The position numbers and the translations under genes are program-made. Shown piece by piece: positions 24,436 to 31,373 of a DNA stretch of 64,000 nt. The first letter of the stretch is position 1; each line of letters begins with the position of its first letter. The notes beneath the pieces were generated by a model. It ran no database searches. It saw only the letters and a program-made list of their open reading frames with translations, and was not told the origin of the DNA. Where the stretch lies: assembly GCA_017618135.1 (NCBI GenBank), contig JAFZUV010000007.1, positions 246,360 through 310,359 of the forward strand, written 5' to 3'. Origin of the DNA: Clostridia bacterium. Its GTDB lineage: Bacteria; Bacillota; Clostridia; Oscillospirales; Acutalibacteraceae.

Positions 24436-26724
24436 GTGGCAAAAGACAGCAATGATATTTTCAGCTTCAGCAATTCTGATGATATGCCGAAAAATGAGCC
24501 CTTGGAACTTAACAGCTTTTCGAGCAACGCAGTTGATTATGAAATGAAACGCCGCCGCCGTAAAAAGACCGGTAAAAGGCGCGCTTTGACAGCCGCGCTT
24601 ACCATTTTGCTTGTAGGCGTAATAACGGTCAGCATAATAGCCGGAACGTTTTTGCTTTATGCATTTACTATGGTTGACGGTACAATGGAAGAAGACCTTG
24701 ATGATTTAAAACTGAATTTCACAACCACAATTTATAATAAAGATAGCTCGGGTAATTGGGTAGAGTATCAGCGTCTGCATGGCACATATAACCGAATATG
24801 GGTGCCTTATGACCGGCAAGCTGCTCAAGAAAAAGCAGAGAACTATGAGGGTATACCAGAGCAAGCTGTTAACGCCTTTGTGGCGATTGAGGATAAAAGA
24901 TTCAGAATACATGACGGTATTGATTGGAAAAGAACTATGTCGGCTTTTTTAAATCTGCTACAGGGATCTAAAAGCTATGGTGGTTCTACAATTACTCAAC
25001 AGCTTGTAAAAAACCTTACAAATGATAACAGCAAGAGGGTCAGCCGTAAAGTAAGAGAAATTATGCGCGCAAGGTATCTGGAAGGTCACTACTCAAAGGA
25101 TACAATAATCGAGTGTTACTTAAATACAATCGCAATGGGTCACGGAATATATGGCCTTGAGGTTGCTTCAAATTATTATTTTAATAAAAGCGTTAAGGAT
25201 TTAACGCTTACCGAGTGTGCAGCGCTTGCCGCTATTACTAAAAGTCCGGCAACCTATGCTCCCGATACTCACCCTGAGGCAAATAAAAAGCGCAGGATTA
25301 CCGTGTTAAATGAAATGCTTGAGCAGGGTTATATAAATGACAAGCAATATGAAGAGGCGAAGAACGAGGAATTAAATATAGTTGCCTCGAAGGAAGCGTT
25401 AAATGAAAACGAGATTAACAATTACTTTGTTGACGCTCTTATCGTTCAGGTTACAAAGGACCTTGCGGAAAAGTATAACTATGATGAGGCGCATGCCGCG
25501 AATAATTTTTATAGTGGCGGATATAAAATTTATGCTACGATAGATCCATCAGTTCAGAATACGGTTGACAGTGTTTTTTCCAATTCAAAGGCGTATGGAA
25601 TTAAGGGCAAAAACGGCGCTCAGCTTCAAGGCGCGATTACCGTAATGGATTATGAGGGAAATGTGAAGGGACTTGCCGGTGGAATTGGTGAAAAAACGGT
25701 TAATCTCGGCACCTCAGGCTTCAACAGGGCAATAAACGCAATTCGTCAGCCCGGTTCTACAATGAAACCGATTTCCGCCTATGCGCTGGCTATTGAAAAC
25801 GGACTTATCAATTATTCGTCAAAGGTTAATGATAAAGCGACTACTTATGCAAAGGGATGGACACCTGTTAACTGGTATCATTCCTACAGAGGTAGTGTTA
25901 CGGTTCAATATGCTCTAGAAGTTTCTATGAATACAATTCCGGTTCAGCTGGTAAACGAGCTTACTCCGCAGGTATGCTATGATTTTCTTACTAAAAAGCT
26001 CGGTATAACAACACTCACGGACAAGGATGTCGACTTATCACCGCTCGGAATGGGAGGAACCAACGGCGGAATAACTACCACCGAATCGGCAGGAGCTTTT
26101 TCTATATTCGGTAACGGTGGAAAATTTTATAAGCCAACTCTATATTATGCGGTTTATGATCAGCACGATAAGGAGGTTTTGAAGGGGCAGTCTGTTCCTG
26201 AGGTAGTAATAGGGGAGGATACCGCTGAAGTTATGAATCACCTGCTTCAGAATGTTGTTTACGGGGACAGCGGTACCGGTAAATCAGCGGCGGGCTTTAT
26301 TCCAAATATGAAAATCTTTGCGAAAACAGGTACTTCAAACAATGTAAATGACCTGTGGTTCGTGGGAGGCAGTCCTTATTATATAGCGTCCTGCTGGTGT
26401 GGATTTGATGAACAGCAAAAGATAAGCAACACTTCAATAGCCCGGTCTATGTGGGGTGGCGTTATGTCAAAAATACATTTCGGGCTTGAGCCTAAAGAGT
26501 TTCCGCATACCGAATATGCGGTAAGGCGCTACTACTGCGCAGATACCGGCCTTTTGGCAACCAGCGCTTGCGGAAATGTATCAATAGGATGGTATAAATC
26601 AGATAATGTACCGGCGGTGTGCTCGCACGGCGGATCGGTGCTTGATTCGCCGGATGTGGTTGAAAAAGCGCAAGCCGAAAGCGCGCAAGTAGCCGAATCA
26701 ACTACGGAGGGTACCGGTAATTAG
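24436..26724 (+). CDS. Class A penicillin-binding protein (bifunctional transglycosylase/transpeptidase)
   Basis: 762 residues from GTG 24436 (GTGAGG eight bases upstream). Polymerises lipid II and cross-links the strands. Order: acidic then very basic cytoplasmic tail (KRRRRKKTGKRR), membrane helix, GT51 domain with EDKRFRIHDGIDW (catalytic Glu about 151) and GGSTITQQLVKNL, then transpeptidase with STMK (about 440), SMN in EVSMNTIP and KTGTSN (about 629). The C-terminal extension has several Cys residues and ends in an Ala/Glu/Ser-rich tail. A TATAAT at 24403 suggests the promoter lies in the divergent gap. Confidence 0.93.
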   Translation: MAKDSNDIFSFSNSDDMPKNEPLELNSFSSNAVDYEMKRRRRKKTGKRRALTAALTILLVGVITVSIIAGTFLLYAFTMVDGTMEEDLDDLKLNFTTTIYNKDSSGNWVEYQRLHGTYNRIWVPYDRQAAQEKAENYEGIPEQAVNAFVAIEDKRFRIHDGIDWKRTMSAFLNLLQGSKSYGGSTITQQLVKNLTNDNSKRVSRKVREIMRARYLEGHYSKDTIIECYLNTIAMGHGIYGLEVASNYYFNKSVKDLTLTECAALAAITKSPATYAPDTHPEANKKRRITVLNEMLEQGYINDKQYEEAKNEELNIVASKEALNENEINNYFVDALIVQVTKDLAEKYNYDEAHAANNFYSGGYKIYATIDPSVQNTVDSVFSNSKAYGIKGKNGAQLQGAITVMDYEGNVKGLAGGIGEKTVNLGTSGFNRAINAIRQPGSTMKPISAYALAIENGLINYSSKVNDKATTYAKGWTPVNWYHSYRGSVTVQYALEVSMNTIPVQLVNELTPQVCYDFLTKKLGITTLTDKDVDLSPLGMGGTNGGITTTESAGAFSIFGNGGKFYKPTLYYAVYDQHDKEVLKGQSVPEVVIGEDTAEVMNHLLQNVVYGDSGTGKSAAGFIPNMKIFAKTGTSNNVNDLWFVGGSPYYIASCWCGFDEQQKISNTSIARSMWGGVMSKIHFGLEPKEFPHTEYAVRRYYCADTGLLATSACGNVSIGWYKSDNVPAVCSHGGSVLDSPDVVEKAQAESAQVAESTTEGTGN

Positions 26725-26732
26725 TCCAAAAG

Positions 26733-26764
26733 AATTCGCAACCTGTTAAATCAGGTTGCGAATT
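26733..26764. terminator. Bidirectional terminator between the PBP and pyridoxal-kinase genes
   Basis: AATTCGCAACCTG pairs with CAGGTTGCGAATT, 13 bp, between two convergent stops. Confidence 0.8.
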
Positions 26765-26770
26765 AGTTTT

Positions 26771-27604
26771 CTAAGCCTGCAATCTTTCGATGTAATAGGG
26801 AAGTAAAGGCTCAAATTTTACCCCGTACCAGTGGCTGGTATCATCTACCGTATTTTCAATGCATTTTACAGTGTAATCAGCCGCTATAGCCGCGGAATCG
26901 TAGACGCTTTTTCCGCCGAGATAAGAGCCTGCAAAGGCGGATGCGTATACATCGCCGGTTCCGTGACTGTTTTTGGATATTTTGCGATGTTCATAGTATC
27001 TTTTAATGCCATTTTCAAAAATTACAACCCCGGTTGTGTCGTCATTATAACTGACTCCGGTAAGTATTACTGTTTTTGCGCCCGCTTTAATTAGTCTTTC
27101 TATAATATCATCTATGTATTTATCATCATACTTTTCTTGATATGGGGTATCGGTAAGTAAGCAGGCTTCAGTGATATTAGGGAGTATAATATCAGCTGTA
27201 AACGCGAGAGTCTTCATTTCATTTACAAAGGCGGTATCAAAGCCGGTATACAACTTTCCTCCGTCTGCCATTGCCGGATCAACTATGGTAATAAAGCCCT
27301 CTTTGCCGAGTTTGCCAAACATATCCTTTACATATCTGATTTGCGTAATGCTTCCGAGATAACCGGTGTATATAGCGTCAAATTTTATTCCTTCACTTTG
27401 CCAGTGTGTGGAAATTTTTGGTAATTCATCGGTTAAATCACAAAAAGTAAAGTTTTTAAATCCGCCGGTATGAGTAGATAGGACCGCGGATGGTAAAATT
27501 GCCGTTTCGTGTCCTGCCGCTGAAAGTATTGGTAAAGCTACGGTCAGCGAGCATTGACCTACGCAGGAAATATCCTGAACAGTTAGAATTCTTTTGTAGT
27601 CCAT
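26771..27604 (-). CDS. pdxK: Pyridoxal/pyridoxamine kinase
   Basis: 277 residues of the ribokinase/PfkB superfamily (PdxK/PdxY type). Phosphorylates B6 vitamers for salvage to PLP. Seen: VQDISCVGQCSLTVALPILSAAG at the N-terminus (quoted family block), YTGYLGS, VDPAMADGGKLY, the TEACLLT region, and the catalytic HGTGDVYASAFAG anion-hole motif. ATG 27604 follows GAGGTG by 7 bases. It is divergent from a MocR/PdxR-like regulator, which fits B6-responsive control. Confidence 0.88.
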   Translation of the reverse strand: MDYKRILTVQDISCVGQCSLTVALPILSAAGHETAILPSAVLSTHTGGFKNFTFCDLTDELPKISTHWQSEGIKFDAIYTGYLGSITQIRYVKDMFGKLGKEGFITIVDPAMADGGKLYTGFDTAFVNEMKTLAFTADIILPNITEACLLTDTPYQEKYDDKYIDDIIERLIKAGAKTVILTGVSYNDDTTGVVIFENGIKRYYEHRKISKNSHGTGDVYASAFAGSYLGGKSVYDSAAIAADYTVKCIENTVDDTSHWYGVKFEPLLPYYIERLQA

Positions 27605-27615
27605 AATACACACCT

Positions 27616-27661
27616 CAAAACATTGCTTGATTTTTGTTTAAGCTCATTATATAATGTTTTG
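27616..27661. promoter_or_regulatory. Divergent control region of pdxK and the MocR gene
   Basis: CAAAACATT (27616-27624) and AATGTTTTG (27653-27661) form a 9-bp inverted repeat 28 bases apart, with ATTATATAAT in its right part offering -10 elements on both strands. A regulator site is likely but unproven. Confidence 0.5.
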
Positions 27662-27704
27662 GTAGTATTAAAATATTCAAAACAGGAGAATTTTATAAGA
27701 CCAG

Positions 27705-28793
27705 ATGAAGTATTTAATTGATAAACGCATTAACAAGCCGATTTATATGCAGCTTTATGAACAGATTAGAACCGACATTTCAAATAAAGCTATTCTGTTT
27801 GGTGAAAAGCTGCCATCTAAACGGCTTGTCAGTGAAGAATTGGGTATAAGCGTTATATCTGTTGAACATGCTTATTCACTGCTTTTAGATGAGGGATATA
27901 TCGACTCGATACAACGCAGCGGATATTATGTGTGCTTTAATGACAGCGACGGCTTTCAACATCCCGCAACGGGTATGATATCTATGCATAAGCAAAATCA
28001 AACAATAGAAAAAAGCATATTTCCGTTTTCGGTGTACGCTAAAACAATGCGCAGAGTAATAAGTGAATACGCAGAGGAAATTCTGGAGAAATCTCCAAAC
28101 GCAGGGTGCGCGGAATTCAGGAGTGCGATTAAGGCATACCTGAAGAGAAGCAGGGGGATAGAGGTAGACGAGAACCGCATTATAATAGGTTCGGGCGCCG
28201 AATATTTATACGGCATAATAATACAGATGTTGGGTCGTGAGCGTGTTTACGCCACGGAAAAACCTTCCTATGAAAAAATAGAAGCTGTATACAGAGCAAA
28301 CGGTCTTAAATATGAACTGTTGGAATTAGGGGTTGACGGAATAAACAGCGCCGCGCTGAAAGCGAGCAAAGCTTCAGTCCTTCATATAACTCCTTACAGA
28401 AGCTTTCCGAGCGGCATTACGGCAAGCGCATCCAAAAGGCAGGAATATCTGCGTTGGGCAATCGGAGACAGGTTCATTATAGAGGAGGATTTTGAATCTG
28501 AATTCAGTGTGCTTTCAAAACCGGAGGAAACACTGTTTTCAAAAGGTAAAAATGATAATGTTATATACTTAAATACATTTTCAAAGACTATTTCACCCGC
28601 TGTTCGTATAGGTTATATGGTCTTACCGGAAAAACTTGTGTCGGTATTTGCGGAAACTGTAGGATTCTATTCATGCAGTGTGCCGGTTTTTGAACAACTC
28701 GTTTTGGCTGATTTTATATCTTCCGGAAACTTTGAAAGGCATATAAACAGGGTTCGCCGCCAAAAAAGGCAAAAGCAAAAATGTGCGTTTTAA
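27705..28793 (+). CDS. MocR/PdxR-family regulator, C-terminally truncated
   Basis: 362 residues. Residues 1-70 form a GntR-type winged helix (YMQLYEQIRTDISNKAI, LPSKRLVSEELGIS, GYIDSIQRSGYYV). Residues about 100-345 are an aminotransferase fold I domain with the PLP lysine in NTFSKTISPAVRIGY. Full MocR proteins run to 450-480 residues; here the frame ends ERHINRVRRQKRQKQKCAF just where the conserved helix before the C-terminal small domain should begin, and a terminator follows at once. About 90 residues are therefore missing. It is either a decayed regulator or a functional short form; the divergent pdxK supports a former or present role in B6 control. Confidence 0.8.
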   Translation: MKYLIDKRINKPIYMQLYEQIRTDISNKAILFGEKLPSKRLVSEELGISVISVEHAYSLLLDEGYIDSIQRSGYYVCFNDSDGFQHPATGMISMHKQNQTIEKSIFPFSVYAKTMRRVISEYAEEILEKSPNAGCAEFRSAIKAYLKRSRGIEVDENRIIIGSGAEYLYGIIIQMLGRERVYATEKPSYEKIEAVYRANGLKYELLELGVDGINSAALKASKASVLHITPYRSFPSGITASASKRQEYLRWAIGDRFIIEEDFESEFSVLSKPEETLFSKGKNDNVIYLNTFSKTISPAVRIGYMVLPEKLVSVFAETVGFYSCSVPVFEQLVLADFISSGNFERHINRVRRQKRQKQKCAF

Positions 28794-28804
28794 CATAATT
28801 GCAA

Positions 28805-28846
28805 AAAGCCCGACTTAATCGGATTACTCCGAAGAAGTCGGGCTTT
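28805..28846 (+). terminator. Terminator after the MocR gene
   Basis: AAAGCCCGACTT pairs with AAGTCGGGCTTT; a smaller inner stem CGGA/TCCG sits in the loop. Confidence 0.8.
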
Positions 28847-28904
28847 AGTGCTTAGATTGGTAATATACAGGAAAGTAAATAAAACTGGTAGGGGATAATA
28901 TCTT

Positions 28905-29516
28905 ATGAAAACAAAAGAATACAAGATGTTTCAGCCCACGGATCGCTCAATGTTTTTTTACAATGATTCGTTCTGAAATGCTCATCAGGAGATTTAACAA
29001 TACGCGGTTGTGGCATGTATCTAAAAGAACATATTATTCAAAAGAATTGTTGCTCATATTGACGGAAAACCGTTTTGCATAATGTCGCCCATTCATTTTC
29101 AGCAAGGTAATAATCTATACATAGGAAAGAATTTCTCTTGCGGTTATAACTTTGTTGTGCTCGACCACGCTAAAGTGTGCATCGGTGACAATGTGATGAT
29201 AGCTCCTAATGTAACCATATCAAGCGCCGCACATCCTAAAATTGCGGAGCAGCGTATAGTCAGCCTCTTTGATAATGTATTTGAGCCTTACGGCAAGGGT
29301 GAGATAGAAATAATATCCCCTGTAGCAACAGGGGATAATGTTTGGATAGCGTCCGGTGCTATTATCTGCCCGGGTGTTATGATAGGTGATAACAGCAGTA
29401 TAGGTGCAGGTAGTGTGGTTACAAAGGATATGCCGCCGAATGTTTTTGCTTGCGGCGTTCCTGCAAAGGTAATTCGCAGTATAACTCAGGAAGATAGAAT
29501 TGAAATTGATTTATAA
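28905..29516 (+). pseudogene. Sugar O-acetyltransferase (Maa/LacA type), N-terminally broken
   Basis: The C-terminal 144 residues from 29082 are a clean left-handed beta-helix acetyltransferase: IGKNFSCGYNFVVLDHAKVCIGD, MIAPNVTISSAAHP with the catalytic-type His, GDNVWIASGAIICPGV and GAGSVVTKDMPPNVFACGVPAKVIR (each quoted in part). The normal N-terminal mate domain is only found as scraps in other frames: an RBS and ATG at 28905 open a reading that stops at 28976, RRFNNTR and SKELL appear at 28987-29055, and DGKPFCIMSP joins the intact part by another shift. At least two frameshifts or small deletions separate them. Confidence 0.7.
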
Positions 29517-29626
29517 TTTTTGTAATGTGATCTGATTCAATTACTTTTAATTCTTAATAGGTGCCTGTGCTGAGAATGCTTTGACAAAAACATTTTTTGG
29601 TGCTGAAATAAATTCAACTTTATGAT

Positions 29627-29657
29627 AAACCCGAGTTCAATTGAACTCGAGGCGGGT
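29627..29657. repeat. Perfect 18-bp palindrome before the Fic gene
   Basis: CGAGTTCAATTGAACTCG at 29632-29649, extended by an outer AACCC/GGGTT pairing. It lies about 120 bases before the Fic start and may be an operator or a hairpin. Confidence 0.6.
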
Positions 29658-29770
29658 TGGATATTACAGATTAAAAACCTTTCATCACTTGATTTATCGT
29701 ATAAAAATTGGTATAATATACATGAGAAGTTAATAAGATTTACGGCTACAAACAAGTGAGGAGGTGCAAT

Positions 29771-30376
29771 ATGGCGCTTGAAAATAAACTTGGAATAACC
29801 AGTTCCGCGGAACTGACCCGTGAAGAAGAGAGAATCAGCAAAAAGAAAGCCGTAGAGCTTTTTGAAAACGGTATTCTGGATGAACTAAAACCCGGAACAT
29901 TTTCTGCTCTTAAATCAATTCATAAGTATTTGTTTGATGAAATTTATGACTTTGCAGGAGAAATCAGAACGCTTAATATTTCAAAAGGCAGTTTCCGTTT
30001 TGCACCGGTGATGTATTTGCATGCGGCACTTCAAAATATTGAAAATATGCCGCAATCAACATTTGATGATATTGTGGAAAAATATGTTGAAATGAATATC
30101 GCCCATCCGTTTAGAGAGGGTAACGGACGAAGCACACGAATTTGGCTTGATTTGATTTTTAAAAAAGAACTTAAAAAGGTGGTTGATTGGAGCAAGGTTG
30201 ATAAAGAAGACTATCTGCTTGCTATGGAACGAAGTCCGATAAAGGACACGGAAATTAAGCACATTCTCAAAAATGCCCTCACAGGCGATATAAACAGCCG
30301 TGAGGTCTATATGAAAGGCATAGACCATAGTTATTATTATGAAGGTTATACAACCTTTAAGGCGGAAGAGTTATAA
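29771..30376 (+). CDS. Fic-domain protein (putative AMP-transferase)
   Basis: 201 residues from ATG 29771 (GAGGAGGT upstream). The Fic core motif [12 protein letters not shown] (112-123) is complete, including the catalytic His and the GNGR anion loop, and the flap region [12 protein letters not shown] is present, so it should transfer AMP (or another nucleotide) to a protein hydroxyl. The N-terminus ([25 protein letters not shown] in part) is that of stand-alone bacterial Fic proteins. No antitoxin gene lies upstream, so any inhibition would have to be internal; I cannot place an (S/T)xxxE(G/N) motif with certainty. Target unknown. Confidence 0.88.
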   Translation: MALENKLGITSSAELTREEERISKKKAVELFENGILDELKPGTFSALKSIHKYLFDEIYDFAGEIRTLNISKGSFRFAPVMYLHAALQNIENMPQSTFDDIVEKYVEMNIAHPFREGNGRSTRIWLDLIFKKELKKVVDWSKVDKEDYLLAMERSPIKDTEIKHILKNALTGDINSREVYMKGIDHSYYYEGYTTFKAEEL

Positions 30377-30424
30377 TATAATTTCTGTACAAATCGTGTG
30401 TTTGTTTGAATATGCGATTTTTTG

Positions 30425-30453
30425 TTGCAATTCCACATAATATATGATACTAT
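30425..30453 (+). promoter_or_regulatory. Promoter of the structured RNA
   Basis: TTGCAA at 30425-30430 and TACTAT at 30448-30453 with a 17-bp spacer; the predicted start near 30460 is exactly the first base of the long closing stem. Confidence 0.65.
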
Positions 30454-30459
30454 GATAGT

Positions 30460-30669
30460 GCCAAACCAATTGAATATATGTGTAAGGGGCAGTATTTCTT
30501 TTTATAGGGATATTTTGTTCATGTTTACATATATCTACACTATAGAGTTTGATAAAAACGCAAATTCTTTCAGTGTAGATGTGTGCTTATTGCCCTTTAT
30601 ATTGAATTGGTTTGGCGACTATCGGAGTTTGCGTTTTTTGTGCGACTGCTTCGGTAGTCGCACTTTTTT
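30460..30669 (+). ncRNA. Highly structured RNA: small RNA or transcription attenuator, unassigned
   Basis: About 210 bases with no gene. Stem P1: 30460-30471 with 30605-30616 (12 perfect pairs) continued by 30473-30478 with 30598-30603. P2: 30484-30494 with 30588-30597 (one bulge). P3: 30528-30541 with 30572-30585 (14 pairs, some G-U). A 33-base bubble (30495-30527) lies on the 5' side only. The apical loop AAAAACGCAAA (30554-30564) is perfectly complementary to TTTGCGTTTTT (30628-30638) in the 3' tail, giving an 11-bp loop-to-tail helix. GCGACTA (30615-30621) can pair with TAGTCGC of the terminator 3' arm, an antiterminator-like alternative. Overall size and shape recall 6S RNA, but the tail pairing and position just before a gene favour a leader. 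Confidence 0.6.
30640..30669 (+). terminator. Strong terminator with TTCG tetraloop before the membrane-protein gene
   Basis: GTGCGACTGC-TTCG-GTAGTCGCAC followed by six T residues, ending 21 bases before the ATG at 30691. Confidence 0.92.
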
Positions 30670-30690
30670 AGTTTTAAGGGAGATGTGCAA

Positions 30691-31143
30691 ATGACCGAAC
30701 AATTCTTTTCCGGTATTTTTTCAGGTGCGTTAATCGGTGCTGTCATAAGCATTTTTACACTAAGATTTCATTATCGTGAATTATATGCAAAAAGCATATC
30801 ATCGAGTAGAATGCAATGGATAAATGATTTCAGAGAAGAAGTATCAACGATAATAGCAACTCTTAAAGCAAATAAAAGCGATATTAATAAAACTCAACCA
30901 AACAAAATTGTTTATAAGGCGGAACAGGCGAGAGCAAAGCTTTTAACGAGAATCAATATGAATACATCACAACCGGGAAATGAATACAACGATGTTTTTG
31001 CAAAACTGCTATTAGAACTTGATTTTAATAATACAATGGATATAAACATTGATGATACAACAAGAAAATTAACGGAACTTTCGAGAGAAATTTTGGAATA
31101 TGAGTGGAAACGGGTAAAAGATGAAGCGAGAGGTAAAAGATAA
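30691..31143 (+). CDS. Membrane-anchored protein with long helical cytoplasmic part, unknown
   Basis: 150 residues from ATG 30691 (AAGGGAG upstream). One N-terminal helix (FFSGIFSGALIGAVISIFTL) then a charged, mostly helical domain with SSSRMQWINDFREEVSTI, a pattern common in small anchored proteins of unknown role (an R-x-x-WI-x-x-R-E motif). No enzyme motif. It sits right after the structured RNA and terminator and two bases before the next small membrane gene, so its expression probably depends on read-through of that terminator. Confidence 0.75.
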   Translation: MTEQFFSGIFSGALIGAVISIFTLRFHYRELYAKSISSSRMQWINDFREEVSTIIATLKANKSDINKTQPNKIVYKAEQARAKLLTRINMNTSQPGNEYNDVFAKLLLELDFNNTMDINIDDTTRKLTELSREILEYEWKRVKDEARGKR

Positions 31144-31145
31144 TT

Positions 31146-31373
31146 ATGTGTAAATGTATGCAGTTATTTGGGGCAATGGGTTTTATGTGGCACATATGTA
31201 TTGTTTTAATCATAGCAGCCACATTGTTGTTAATTACAATTATTATTTGTAAAACCGTAAAAGAGGTACATAGCATTAAATCTAAAGAGCGCATTAAAAT
31301 TTACGAAATGCGAAAAAAAGACGCTGAAAAAATTGGTTCAAATAATAATGTGGAAGGGAATTCTGAAAAATGA
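31146..31373 (+). CDS. Small single-helix membrane protein
   Basis: 75 residues: Cys/Met-rich start, one membrane helix (WHICIVLIIAATLLLITIIIC) and a basic/acidic helical tail (KSKERIKIYEMRKKDAEK). It begins two bases after the previous stop and its own stop overlaps the ATG of the LRR gene (ATGA), so the three are translationally coupled. No family recognised; the upstream gene has a clear ribosome site while this one lacks a strong one, consistent with coupling. Confidence 0.65.
   Translation: MCKCMQLFGAMGFMWHICIVLIIAATLLLITIIICKTVKEVHSIKSKERIKIYEMRKKDAEKIGSNNNVEGNSEK

Noticed and set aside
30460-30669. Calling this 6S RNA outright
   Set aside because: Size and one-sided bubble fit, but the loop-to-tail helix and the position directly before a gene do not; the identity needs a covariance search.
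30422-30694. 90-residue open frame across the structured RNA
   Set aside because: It has no ribosome site and crosses a strong terminator; stems and loop complementarity explain the sequence better.
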